A DNA stretch of 64,000 nucleotides from Prosapia bicincta (Eukaryota > Arthropoda > Insecta > Hemiptera > Cercopidae). The DNA is taken from contig JBAIZL010000002.1 in assembly GCA_036971475.1 (NCBI GenBank), positions 233,200,143 to 233,264,142 of the forward strand, written 5' to 3'. The notes beneath the pieces were generated by a model. It saw only the letters and a list, made by a program, of their open reading frames with translations, searched no databases and was not told the DNA's origin. The first letter of the stretch is position 1. Each line of letters opens with the position of its first letter. A program made the translations under genes and the position numbers. This document shows positions 11,544 through 23,944 of the stretch, in pieces.

Positions 11544-11753
11544 CTTATTAAATACATAAAAACCTCTTAACCACAAACTTTCTTAATTTTACCCTTATGT
11601 CCATTTCAGTTACCAAGTAACCATCCTCAGAGGGATAACATACAAAGACATCACAGTTATCCCTCTGAGGATGGTTACTTGGTAACTGAAATGTACATAA
11701 GGGTAAAATAAAAAAAGTTTGTGGTTAAGAGATGTTATGTATTTATTATTAAA
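11544..11753. mobile_element. Fold-back element (near-perfect palindrome)
   Basis: The left arm (11544-11640) is the reverse complement of the right arm (11657-11753) with only a few differences; the innermost ~75 bp on each side (CTCTTAACCACAAAC...AGAGGGATAAC) are almost identical. The loop is about 16 bases. This is a snap-back MITE or fold-back structure with no coding capacity. Confidence 0.85.
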
Positions 11754-11994
11754 TTCAACAACAATATATTCCTAATAAATAGTAAGAGTATGGCTTCTCG
11801 ATCTCAGGAATATACTAGGAATATATATTGCGTATGCAATATAAAAGGTACTCATTGTGGGCTATTACCTTTCACAGATCTGCTAGTAACCGTGATAGGG
11901 GATAACTCAACAAAATTGTCTGGGCATAATGAAATGGTAATCTTATTAATCGATTACATCTTCACGTGAGCAACAACTTTTGTACAAATCACCC

Positions 11995-13210
11995 TTTGTA
12001 TATGTGTTACACTTGCCCATAGTGGCACTTACTTTTATGCTTTATGAAGACGGCCGATTTGGAAGATGTGCCCCATTGTCAACTCAGACCTAACAGACCT
12101 CTTGGTTATTGCAGGCTAGGGTGGGATAACAGGGTAATTATGCAGGTGTAATTTAGAGAGTATTGGGGGTTATGATACCAAAAATTGTATGAGTTATAAC
12201 GTAATTGGGAGTTAAGTATACGTGTAGGATGTAGTTGAAATGTTTGTATATCTTGTAATTTTCGGTTATGTATTGTTGATTATTTTTGTTTTCTTGTAAA
12301 TAATTTGTAGGTTAGATATTATATTTGTGTAGTTATGGTTTGTACATATGAGATAATCGGCGAAGTTTAATTACGTGTTTTCTTCCCACACCAATATCAA
12401 CATACACCAGCCGCTTATAACAACATTATAAGCCTATTAAAACACCGTTAGACAAAGAAGATCATTAACAAAAATTATACACCATAAAAATACAGCACAA
12501 ACCAATGGATACAATACAACAATGATTTACAACTATACAGCCGTCTAAAAAAAAACTCAATTACCCAAGTCTAAATACACAACAACCAAATACGCAACAC
12601 AACCAACCTATAAAATACAGAACACCCAAAACCCATGAACTAACAAACACTTCGTAAATAAAATCAAAGAATAGTTTATTCCACACACAAACAATTTAAA
12701 CCCAACATTATAAACAAAGACATATACAAGTTCGCTTGTGTTTACAAACTAACTTGCAGTTTGTGCCCCTACATAGGCCATAGGGAGGTCGAATTACACA
12801 CCTTAACAAGAACACATAAAAGCACTCACAAACAAAAACACCCAATCAAGTTTGCGAATATCTCATATCCTCAAACCATAACTAAACAAACATAACATCT
12901 AACCTACAAGCAAAACCAAAATAGTCAACATTACACATCCAAACAATATTAGGTACACAAACATTTTAAACCATACCCAATGCAGATACTTATTACTCAA
13001 TTACATTATAACCGACATAAACGTTATGACATCATTACTAACAATTCTCAGTAAAGTCCCAACCATAATATTACAACCCCACCCTAAACTGCAACAACCA
13101 AGAGGTCAGTTAGGTCTAAGTCGACAATGGAACATATCTGATGAAACAGCCGTCCTCAATATAAAAGTAAGTGCTACTATAGGCAAGTGTAACAAATGTA
13201 CAAATGTTTT
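11995..13210. mobile_element. Element with ~370-bp inverted arms and a non-coding core
   Basis: The segment 11995-12373 is matched in inverted orientation by 12844-13210 at roughly 75-80% identity. Shared blocks include GTTACACTTGCC-ATAGT-GCACTTACTTTTAT, AGACCTAAC-GACCTCTTGGTT and TTAGTTATGGTTTG (read on the left arm or on the complement of the right arm). The arms are separated by ~470 bp. The top strand is G/T-rich on the left and A/C-rich in the core and right arm. No transposase or other protein could be read. Most likely a non-autonomous DNA transposon with long TIRs. Confidence 0.7.
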
Positions 13211-13720
13211 AGTTTGAAATACCACTCATTATTCTATCAATAAGTTGGACAAATCAGTTTAAAGCCTGTGATAGTTAAACCTTTCGGATATTGGTCTTAA
13301 AACAGGGAGCAGTTTTACCCATTTATTTAAAATGAAAGTAATATTACGACAAACACAAGCAAACAAAAAAATTGTGAATAACAATCTAAAGTAATTAAAA
13401 AGTAAAACAAACTATAAGTAAATGTCAATATTTTTTACCGACACATTTTTTAAAATAATGTTGTACATTATTATTACTGAATTTATAACAGTATTTTTTC
13501 CATTTAAAAATAATTGTTAATGAAATCAAATTAAGTAGAATCTGAAAATCGAAGAGTTCGAAGAATGTTGACGTAACTATAGGCTGCTTGTATCACCCGA
13601 AACAGAAGCAAGATATTTGTAAAAACTGGGAAACAATGTTCATCTTATACACGCTAGTCAAGGACTTCAAATCGTTAATCTATGTTAAACTTTCTTTAAC
13701 TTAAATGAAAATGCGCTCGT

Positions 13721-13761
13721 GGGTGTGTGTGTGTGTGTGTGTGTGTATGAGTGTGTGTGTG
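13721..13761. repeat. (GT)n microsatellite
   Basis: GT dinucleotide run with one interruption. Confidence 0.95.
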
Positions 13762-13819
13762 TTGCCGCGCTATCTCGCGTCCTGCCCCCGTTACAACACC
13801 CTCAGCCGTGTATGTTTTA

Positions 13820-13864
13820 GGCTCTACATTGACTTACTGATGATGGGTGCTGTAGAGCCGAAAC
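13820..13864 (+). other. Hairpin module with CTGATGA...GAAAC core
   Basis: A 9-bp perfect inverted repeat (GGCTCTACA at 13820-13828, TGTAGAGCC at 13851-13859) overlaps CTGATGA (13837-13843) and GAAAC (13860-13864). The layout resembles the motif found after Penelope-like ORFs and at 42.5-42.8 kb. The canonical hammerhead stem II would have only two pairs here, so ribozyme activity is doubtful. Confidence 0.4.
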
Positions 13865-13949
13865 GCTACAGTTCAACCACGGTCAAAATATGATCCCACC
13901 CGACTTAGCATGTCCTGGTACCTGTAGTGTGTCGAGCGTGATTTGCCAG

Positions 13950-16335
13950 TGGATAAAATCCTTGGACTTCATTTATAAAACCAACCATAATGCTCTATCC
14001 CATTTAGATAGATTTTGGGCTGATTATTAATTATTTTATCAATGTTAAAATAAATATAATTATTTGCTATTGCATAAATATTTATTCGATTTTATTTCTA
14101 ACTTGATTTAAAATGTTTGCTTTTATTTTTTTAAATGGTTGGAAAAATTCTAGAAATTTTGTTACTGATTTACCACAGGCTAATAAAAATAATTTTTAAA
14201 TATTTTGTAGTTTTAACTTGATTTTTAATTAATTTGAAATTTAAACAATATAATATTAACATTCACTCTTGACAATTTTATCTTAAAGATTTATTTCATT
14301 TTCTCTTATCAAAAGCAGTTTTTACTTAAAATAAAAATAAATAGCTTATAATGGTTCTCAAATGTTCTTGTTGTTTTGATATGTATCTTCTTGAAACTTT
14401 CACTTACTGGTATTTTTGAGCAAACTCGATTCGGAATATATCAGTGCACTTTAAAAAAGGCTTAGTTTGTACAACACTAAACGAGGAAGTAAAATATGAA
14501 CTTTTATAAGGTGACCTTGAATTCCAATACTGGAATTCGGTAGGATCAAATATGAATAAAGTAGCGCGAAGTTGCCTTTGCGAAAGCTGTACACTTCGTT
14601 TAAATAATGAATAGCAACAAATAGGGAATCTAAATATTTGTTATTGCTAGCATGAAGCTTTAACAATGCAACAAGTACATAAATTATTCTTCTAACACAA
14701 ATTTATTAAATTTACAACTTTGAATAGAATATGAGAAATATTTATATTAACTGGTTTTATTTCATGTCAATTATTTTATTTTTAGAAGTAAGCGCAAGTT
14801 TAAATTTCATTTAAATTTCAATTTACATTTGTGCTCCCAAATATAAATGTAAAAGATTCGTACAACAATTTTATAGGATTTTCGTTATTACATATTTTTA
14901 ATACTGGTTGTATTACGTAATTTTAATGGACATAAAATAAACGATATTAACCAAGTTGAAGCGATTTTAATTTAAATTTCCTTATTGAAATTCTCATTCA
15001 ATTTTTAAAACATTGAAACTGTTTTAAAATATTATAATTCATAAAAATTAAAAGTAAAGCCAATATGTTATGCCATAAGCATAAAATAAATGATCTTAAA
15101 AATAGAAATGCGTAATAGACAAAGCCATTTGAAACGAAAGGTGGTTTTGTAGAAATGAAAGAATTGCAGAAAAGGTCAAAACCATGTTAGAGAGACCATA
15201 GACAATCGAGAAGAAACAGCTTGAAAAATGAAGAGGTAAATTAAGAGAAGATGAAACTTGAAAAATGGGAAATTAAAAAGTTATATCGATATAAACGTTT
15301 TGGGCAAATACTTGCAGCGGTTTAAAAAGACAAGACAGTTTGAGGAAATGATGTAATAACGCCCGAAACATCACACCACCTACGAAGCATCGCGTTGGTT
15401 GAAATCAACAAAGAATGTCAGGTGCAGAACTGCGGACAAAAGCCTATAATGTCAGCGTTGATCGAGTATGTGAAGAGGAAAGTCGGAGACTCCGCTCAGC
15501 TTTTTCAAAATTAGTTTTAAAAAGTTTAAGAGGAAAAAATGCAGTGCTAGAAGGACGCAGGGTGTGAGCCTTCAAATGTAATCTTGTGTTTCAAAAAATC
15601 CTTCTGGAGAGCACACTCCCAGAATGCTTAATAATGCTGAGTTTTAGATATTAGTGCTTTCATGACTAAATGGTTAATTTGCGTAGGTTGAGATTAAGTG
15701 GAATTTGAATTTAATTGTTTCTATTTTCTTTAAAATATTTTGGGGTCAAATAAGAGTAAATGTTGAGTTAAACTTAGAATTGTAGATATGTCTGTTGTTT
15801 AAGTGGATATTTTTTTGTCGAGATCACAAAAAAGGTTACATTTATACTTAAATTAAATATTATAAATATATTAGTTACATGATTCCACAGTTAAGATGAG
15901 GATGTAAAAATTTCTTTTTGTTTTAAAAGTGGGCTTAAAACTTAAAACATAATAAGCTAACAAACTTAGGAAAAAAGTAAATACATTTTTTTTTTTAATT
16001 TGGGTTAAATAGAATTATAACAAAAAAGTATACGAAAAGTTAAGAGTCTCAAATTTTATATTTTTACAGACTGTGCTGTTGTGTCTTTTACTAACTTGCA
16101 ACTATGAGAAATTATTTTATTTAAACAAATTTCTTAAGCAATCCTAATCATTTGGCCGAGGTTCCTGTACAATATTTTATTCCCCGGGAACGAAAATCTA
16201 AAGGGTTAAATCAGCGAAGGTTAGGTTTTCTAAATAAAGTCCAGTAACTGGTTCTCTGGCAGATATTGGCAAGCGGCCTCACAAGGTTTGTAGCTCGCTT
16301 GCAACGTCGGTCGCGTTTGAGCGGCCCGTCACAGT

Positions 16336-16339
<4 letters not shown>
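13950..16339. other. AT-rich stretch without recognisable gene
   Basis: Very AT-rich to ~15100. A less AT-rich patch at 15345-15513 stays open on + for ~56 codons without a usable start and matches nothing I know. A further mixed-composition patch occurs at 16150-16340. Confidence 0.4.

Positions 16340-16392
<53 letters not shown>
16340..16392. repeat. (AG)n microsatellite
   Basis: AG dinucleotide run, immediately upstream of a minisatellite. Confidence 0.95.
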
Positions 16393-16395
<3 letters not shown>

Positions 16396-16612
16396 TATTT
16401 ATGGGGAAATGACCCTTTAGTTTAAGGAGTGTGTAAGGAATCTGAAGGCATCTTTATGGCGAAATTATCCTTTTAGTTTTAGGAGTGTGTAAAGAATCTG
16501 AAGGTATCTTTATGGCGAAACGACTCTTTAGTTTTAGGAGTGTGTAAGGAATCTGAAGGCATCTTTATGGCGAAATGACTCTTTAGTTTTAGGAGTGTGT
16601 AAGGAATCTGTT
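16396..16612. repeat. 55/56-bp minisatellite, ~4 copies
   Basis: The unit contains CTTTATGGCGAAATGA-CTTTAGTTTTAGGAGTGTGTAAGGAATCTGAAGGCAT and repeats with starts near 16396, 16451, 16507 and 16562. Copies 2-4 differ at only a few bases each; the first is the most diverged. Confidence 0.9.
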
Positions 16613-18804
16613 TTAATAAATGCACTACTGTTTTGTTTGCAAACTAGTAAAAATTACATTTTTATTTTATTCTTAAATTATAAAAATACAGCACAGTTTG
16701 TAAATTTCTTATTTTAATTAGCTCTTTAAAATTTTAACAATTTATTTCTATTTAAAATTACTTTATTCCTTCTTTTCTATTTAAAGTATAAACATTTAAA
16801 TGTCAGTGGTAACTCTTTACTCAGTTAACCCTTTCTTAAACCGATCGATAATCTTACCTGTTTACTTCTTTGTCGCTTATCTCTTTCATCTTGCGTTTTT
16901 ACGATTTTTGTTACGGGTATTTTCTTCTTCTACGTCCCCTCGAATGTCGTTGGTGTTTGTAGGTGGATTTTGACTCTTTCTCCCTTTTCAATGAATTTAA
17001 AATGTTCTTCAAAAACTTAAAAAACCCTTCTCCCTCCTAATGGATTCGTTTCTTTCAATTTATATCCCTTTACTTATTATATCCTAACTCTTAGATCATT
17101 TTATCTCTCTTTCCCGCTTAAAATTTATCTTACTTAAATTATCAAAAAGCCCGAAATTTCTATATAATTGCGACGGTAATCGGTGACCCCAGATTGCCCG
17201 TCGCAGTGTGTGTGTGTGTGTGTGTGTGTGTTTGTGTGTTTGTGTGTGTGCGTGTTTTTTTGTATTATTGTATGCGTAAGTGTATTTTAATGTGTTTGAT
17301 CTACATATTTGTTACTATAAAAGATATTTGCGTCTACCGTTGTTTTCACAAAATATACCATATTTCAAAAAATCATTTTATTAGTAAAAAAGGAATATTT
17401 TATTTTGATAAAAACGTATAACAATTTTGTATCTGTTTATAACTACCTATAATTTTTATTCGTAAGAAAGTATATTAATAGAACAAAATATTTTCAAGAA
17501 AATTCCAGTTGTTTTAAATTCAATTCGCTGTTATAAAGTATAGGTTACGATAGCAATATATTCCCTGATAAACTAAAATAAATTTTATTAGAGGCATAAC
17601 AAATTCTATTTTTGATATGTACAGCGTGAAACACTAATTGTAAAACAAAACAAAATAAAATAAATATAATACGAATTTTTCGACAGTGAATGTAAAAAAT
17701 ATCATTAGTATAAATGCAACAATATTTTATCTAAAGACATTAATTTATACACATGAAAAAAAGGGAAAGTAGTGAAATAAAAAATCAAATAACTTTTACT
17801 AAATCTAATAAGCAGCCATTGTAATAAAAAAAACCCAAACTAAATTGAATACTAGTTTATGAATTGAGTCGTTTGATGGTAGGGCCTGTGATCATATTAT
17901 TTGACATATGACATAACAATACTATAAACATATGTAATTTAATAAGGTACAGGTGTTTCAAACTTCCATTTTTCACAAATTTCCTACAGAAAATGATATA
18001 CAAAAGCAGGCGTTTTAAGTAATTTTAAAATTAATATATTTTACTCTTAATATTAGTTTAGTTAAGCCAGTAAACTATTAGGCTGGTAGTCTTTAGCACG
18101 ATACTATGACTATTAGTCTACGACGAATTATTAAATTAAATAGGACTATTTGATTGATAGGATATATGATAAATTGCTTGTACAGGGTCACGATTAGAAG
18201 AAAACCTACTCATTATCGGACTCATAAAGTGTCTCTACACGTAACATGATGGAAGGATACGGAGCGTTGGCTTGAATTAAGCAAGCATAAGGAAAGGTGG
18301 GGAATAATGATCTTCAGTTTATAGGAGTAGGGGAAATTGTGGTTTTACGTAGACAGCATCGCTTTCATGAAAGTCTCTATTCAGTTGTATTTGTTCTGAA
18401 TTATAATGTAAAGTCTATCAGTTATATTGCTTTGAAAGAAGAGGACAAGGAATAGTTTGGAATTAGGAAGTACTAAGGATAAGCTATTAGGGGATATAAT
18501 AGCAAGGCTGTGGTAAGGGTCGTTGGAGTGTCTCAAACATATATATTCAATTAAAAACCTAAACTGAAGTAAGATTACCATTAAATAGGATATTTATGTC
18601 GTTATTCTATCCGAATATTTTATCATAGACTATTAATATTATTACTAAATTAGATGTACAATATTCTATACATTTCCGTCCCATACAGCCACATGAGGGA
18701 CTGAAATGAAATATATTCTCTTCTAGAAGAATAAAATTTTGCTTTAAAAATGTCTTGAAAAATACAACTAATAATCACTTTGGCCATAAATGTAGCTAGA
18801 TTTA
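16613..18804. other. AT-rich stretch with one (GT)n tract, no gene
   Basis: Contains a (GT)n tract with T interruptions at about 17205-17252. Open frames around it are microsatellite artefacts or short AT-rich frames. Confidence 0.5.
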
Positions 18805-18819
18805 TTAGCAAGGTAAAGA

Positions 18820-19945
18820 ACTATGTACCCAGAACGGAAGAAGATTTAAGATGAAGAGTAATGTAGCCAGAATACAAGAAGACTGAAGCTGAAGACCCAC
18901 ATAATTAGAATGTAATAGGAAGACTGACGTTGAAGGCCTATGTGAGAAGACTGAAGTTAAAGAGCCTTGTAAAGAGAATGTGAGAAGGCTGAAGTTGAAG
19001 ATTAATGTAGCCAGAATTAACAAGACTTAAGTTGAAGCCCTATGTAAGAGAATGTGAGAAGATTGAAGTTGAAGAGTAATGTAGCCAGCATCCAAGAAGA
19101 CTGAAGCTGAAGACCCACATAATTAGAATGTAATAGGAAGACTGACGTTGAAGGCCTATGTGAGAAGACTGAAGTTAAAGAGCCTTGTAAAGAGAATGTG
19201 AGAAGGCTGAAGCTGAAGAGTAATGTAGCCAGAATCAACAAGACTCAAGTTGAAGACCTATGTAAGAGAATGTAAAAAGATTGAAGTTGAAGAATAATGT
19301 AGTCAGAATGGAAGACGACTGAAGTTGAAGGATAATGTAGCCAGAATGGAAAACGACTGAAGTAGAAGAGTAATGTAGTCAGAATGGAAGAAGTCTAAAG
19401 TTGAAGACTCGTATGCCAGAATGAAAGAAGACTGAAGTTTAATAGTAATGTAGCCTAAATGGAAGACGTCTGAGGTTGAAAATTCATGTACCAGAATGAA
19501 ATAAAACTGAAGTTGAGACGTAATGTAGCCAGAATGTAAGAAAACTGCAGCTGAAGACCCATGTGAGAAGACTGAAGTTAGAGAGTAATGTAGCCAGAAT
19601 GGAAGAAGTTGGAAATTGAAGACTTATGTGTCAGAATGGATGACGACTGAAGTTGAAATCCATGTAAAGAGAAGGTGAGAAAACTGAAGTTGAAGAGTAA
19701 TGTAACCAGAATCAAACAAGACTGAAGTTAAAGACTCAAGTGTCAACATAGAAGAAGACTGAAGTTGAATATTCATGTGTCAGAAGAGAAAAAGACTAAA
19801 GTTGAAGAGTAATGTAGCCAGAAAGGAAGAGGTCTAAAGTTGAAGACTCGTGTGCCCGAAAGGAAGAAGACTGAAGTTGAAGAGTAATGTAGCCAGAATG
19901 GAAGACGAATGAAGTCGAAGAATATTGCAGCCAGAATGGAACTGT
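18820..19945. repeat. 36-40-bp minisatellite with a 218-bp higher-order repeat
   Basis: The basic unit reads about GAAGACTGAAGTTGAAGAGTAATGTAGCCAGAATG and recurs some 25-30 times with variants (TAATGTAGCC, CCATGTAAGAGAATG, CTCGTGTGCCAGAATG). Near the left end a multi-unit block is duplicated: GAAGACCCACATAATTAGAA begins at 18891 and again at 19109, so the larger period is 218 bp. Open minus-strand frames here only reflect the repeat periodicity. Confidence 0.9.
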
Positions 19946-20509
19946 ATGTTAGCACTCTTAAAATCTCCTTGAGTTTGGTAGTAATAGATTAAGTTAGGTC
20001 TTTAATACCTAAGTGCATAGCTGATGTAACGTTGTTGGACATTTACCTTCAAACTACACCTTTCTCCTATATTAAGTAGATGTAGTTTGATTGGATAAAG
20101 CATTAGCTTAAATTGCACTTATCTTCAATTAGTATACATTAGTCGCGCCGTGTAACAATAGGTGCCCTAATTATGTACGCCTGATTGGCGTGATCCAGGC
20201 CCTGCACGAACATGGTAGCATGTGTCTTGATCAGCTGATGGACAGGAAACAGTGTACATTATTTATTTTCCTGATGGGGGAGGAAAATATTCCATTGCTA
20301 AAACATTATAAAACATACCTACACTAATATTTTAAAGTATGTTATTTAAAATGCATGATGGGGCACCTACGCTTAGGAATTCTCAGTTTAGTGTATGCTT
20401 ACAACTGAACCGTTTGCCGTCATCAAAGCTTCACTGATAATAAGGTCTACACGTCTGCAATACTTTGCGTGTTTCGATCCAAAACTGCTCTTCTGGCTCT
20501 TCAGATTAC
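19946..20509. other. Unassigned stretch
   Basis: Mixed composition, no coding potential recognised and no repeat partner seen in the window. Confidence 0.4.
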
Positions 20510-20657
20510 TTATTACACTTTTGCTATTACTTGCGACCAGACTTTTTGTTAACTAAAGGTTGTTAAATTGTTAACTTACACTTGGAGCAAACGTTTTCGT
20601 CATACGACTTCTTCAGCCTCATATTTTTGCCGCTAGGATTGCTGCAGTTGTGCTTTC
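20510..20657 (-). mobile_element. Penelope-like element 3' tail (copy 1)
   Basis: Directly downstream of the endonuclease stop. It reads GAAAGCACAACTGCAGCAAT, then AGGCTGAAGAAGTCGTATGA and CGAAAACG, then GTTAACAATTTAACAAC and AAAGTCTGGTCGCAAGTAAT. Related copies without coding sequence lie at 23945-24085 and 59815-59925. Confidence 0.8.
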
Positions 20658-21200
20658 TCAGTACCATTTTTTGGAAGATGAAATGATGTGATCGAAGAGT
20701 ATGTGTGATCTGTGCCGTGTTTGTTCATTTAGGATGTCATTTTTATGTGTGTTGCTATGTCTCTATATTTCATACTGTTCTAGTGTGTTTAATTTATGGG
20801 CTTTGTTGCATGTGTGGAGGATGCTCATGTTATTTTCCATACTTTTGCATGAGTGTTTAGTGTCCATAAGGTGATTTGCAAAGGTGGATTCAATAGTAGT
20901 GTGCAGTGCGCTTTTGTGTTCTTTATATCTTTTGGCGAAATATCTGCCTGTTTGTCCAATATAGAACTTATTGCAGTTGTTGCATTTTAGTTTGTATGCT
21001 CCTGGGTTATTGTATGTGTTGGTATGGTTATTAATGCTGTGTCTGATAGCTGTTTGGCTTTTATTTGCTGTTCTGTAAGCTACATTGCATCCTGCGTTTT
21101 TGAATTGCTGTGCTATTTTATTTGTGAGTTTATATACGTATGTGAGGGTGATGAATTTGTTTGTGTTCGTATTGTTGTTACTGTTCTTGTTGAGTATTTT
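20658..21200 (-). pseudogene. Penelope-like element: GIY-YIG endonuclease end
   Basis: On the minus strand a frame runs from about 21200 to a TGA at 20658-20660 with one internal TAG at 20763-20765. It begins with NKFITLTYVYKLTNKIAQQF, continues with NVAYRTANKSQTAIRHSI, and then shows the Penelope-specific GIY-YIG domain: GAYKLKCNNCNKFYIGQTGR (the GIY is degenerate; YIG is intact), followed by RYKEHKSAL and LNTLEQYEI. The TAG lies where relatives have Tyr after YEI. The RT domain upstream is missing, so the copy is 5'-truncated. In intact Penelope-like retroelements this domain cuts the target for reverse transcription. Identification is confident because the Cys pair before YIGQTGR and the KEH block are diagnostic. 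Confidence 0.85.
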
Positions 21201-23944
21201 TCAGTGTTGTTTGTTATTGAATAATTTAATTTTCAGAATAAAAAGCTTTTTTGGTTGAAGTTATTTTGTGTTCTATATAGAGGTTATATATTAAAGGGCG
21301 TTGAGGTATTACTTTGCCGGGATTTTGGACACGGTGGTATATTAGGAAATATAACATCTGCAAGAGATGGCATACGTGGAATCCAATTTTTCAAATATTG
21401 AATAGTCAAAAGCGTTCTTTACGTTTGGGGAATGAAGAAACAAGCACGTTAGAAACTAAGGGTGATTAGAGATGCGTCTCCACCTTCATCAGCAACTCTG
21501 TTACTTTGCCGCGCGGCGATGATTCACTACTCTGTCGCTTATGTGGCAATATCATCGTCACCGAAATATATAGTGTTTCATTGTGATGATTTGCTCGTTG
21601 CAGATATTATCTTCAAGGCAGTTCGAAGGTATCGTTAGCAGAGAATGTCGCGGTCCTTACTGTGTCATTGATTTTTACATTATCTAAACACTATTCATAG
21701 ATAATCAGTACACTGATTCACAGTGAAAAATTTATTTTCTTATATACGTTTTGATGACACAGTCATCATCAGTGAGTATAACTATAAAACTTTTAAACTA
21801 TAACTCAATAGTTATACAAGTTATACAATTTATAATGTATATATGCAAATTAAAGTTTAGAGTATTATACCCACTTATGATGGCAACGCTGTCAATGAAA
21901 CGCGTCTGAGAAAATAAATTACTGCTTGTGAGGGACGTTCGTTATTATTATTTTTTGCTCAAATTTGAAATCAAATTTGTTTAATAATAACAAAAACAAA
22001 TCATTATTTAATAAAACTACTCCTGATGTCCATCCTATCTAACGCAGCATAATAAGTAACCTTAAAAATATGATAATTTGTTGCCCATAATTAATAAAAT
22101 AATAATAATTATTATAAAATTCTGAGGCCATTTACTCATAATTTACTGAAAATTATGAGTTCAATATCTGTTTCGATAGCATTTTACTAATGTAAATTTT
22201 AGGTACCTCTGTAAGAAGACTATTTAATGTAATGAAAACGAAAATATCTATTATGTATGCTCAAGTTTCGGTATTACATGAAATTCATTGTTTTTATTTT
22301 TAGGATAACTAACATGTTCAATATTTCACGAGTATATTTCAAATATTTTAATATTGTTTTCTCAGTTTACTTGCATTTTACTTTAATATTTTGTTTTTTA
22401 ATATTAATATCAGAAAAATAATTTTATTAGGTTTGAATCTATTATTCAAAGTGGATGGTCATACAGACTTGGCAGAAAGTTACTTCACTAGGATCGCTTA
22501 TATTTTCCCGTGTAGTACCTAATTATGCTGAAAGAGAGCGTTTTTCTTTCCTTATCTCGTAAGCCTGGTAAGTAGTTTTACGCTTGGAAAACCAGGCGCA
22601 AACTGAATTTGTATTTGGTAATTTTGACCCACAAGGCTGGTGTTTAGTTAATTAATTAAATTACAGCTTTAATTCGCAACTGGGCGAGGTTGTGAGAGGT
22701 AACAGAAGTCGTCCATCTCTACAACGTTATGTGGAAATTAACAAACTCAGATGAAACATTTAGCTGCTTTATTTTATTATACAGAGAAATGCTTTATAAA
22801 TTTTCAATCAAGAAGGCACACATTAAACACGTCTGGTACGTTATCACCTACTGTCTTTTAAAATAGTTATTTTTAATCTTATAAAGGAAGTTCCATTTCA
22901 TTCAAGTCACGGTTGGCTAACATACAAGCATATACAGATTCAGATGGGGTGAAGTACGTTTGGAGCTACGATTCCTTAAAGATAAAGACAAGAAGAGGGA
23001 GCTGCAGTGGAGAGTAAGTTCTAAATAAAGTATATTATACAGCTGTCCATGTATTTACAAGCTTATAAGTCTTTTAGAAACGGTTGAATAATATAGCACC
23101 GATTCACAAATATTTTACAGTTGTGGAAAGATAAAAATGATTATCTAATGGCGTCTAGTTTAGTTGACTATATGAATGATATGAAAATTAAGATGAATGA
23201 GCAATTTGTTGTCATGAATCTGTGACCTGGTGTTACGCAAATGTCCAGGATCAAATAACTGGTGCAGTGGTAGTGAAACCAAGGGTGGGGAAATATTACT
23301 AGGGATTGGGGATTACAATGGGGGATTCGTGTCATTGTAAGAGGTTTCATTAACCAGAGGGACTCACACGCGTGTTTTCCTACAACTATGAAATAGCTTA
23401 GAAAAGTAAAATGGTTTCTTTAATTCTTTTTTCTTGTTGGTTTAATGCGATGTCAGTAAGACTATTATCGCCTACGATTAATAGAAAGGGCTAGTGAGTA
23501 CAGGTAGGGACACAAGGCCTCTGTGAATGGGGTAAGTTATATATCATGACATCACGTGATAGGATCGCTTATTTAAAGCTTACCGACTTTCTGTCGAAGC
23601 TATAAAGAAGTGTCTACGCGTTACACTTTTATGTATAAAGAAGGGTAAGGAGCAGTAGGTTTAATTGGGTAGGACTAAAGAGCGGCATCATGATACTTCG
23701 ATTCTGGTAATCCATAGATAGAGTGTCGATACTGGTAATCCATAGACAAAAAGATTTTTTGCTTTCTATTGGTTCAAGAACAGGTGTCTAACCTATTTCC
23801 CAGCATTTACCTTAATATGTAGACGTAAAGCGTGCAATGAGTTCAAGAGAATATAAATTTTTCAATTTTAATTTAATAATATTTATAGGTTTTTTTAAAG
23901 AAAAACCTGATAGTTAAAAAACAAACTATTTTCTACTTATTGCA
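21201..23944. other. AT-rich stretch without recognisable gene
   Basis: Contains a minus-strand CTGATGATGAC hairpin module at 21746-21772 (arms TGATGAC / GTCATCA) followed by AAAACG and an AATAAAT. A short direct duplication, CTGGTAATCCATAGA, occurs near 23702-23745. A patch at 22930-23010 is open in two frames and is followed by GTAAGT, but neither frame is recognisable. Confidence 0.4.

Noticed and set aside
18805..19241. Two similar hydrophobic minus-strand ORFs resembling duplicated membrane proteins
   Set aside because: Their similarity is due to the 218-bp higher-order minisatellite; the frame is open because the repeat lacks stops.
22930..23010. Open patch followed by GTAAGT, suggesting an exon with a splice donor
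   Set aside because: Two different frames are open, neither is recognisable and no acceptor or partner exon can be paired with it.
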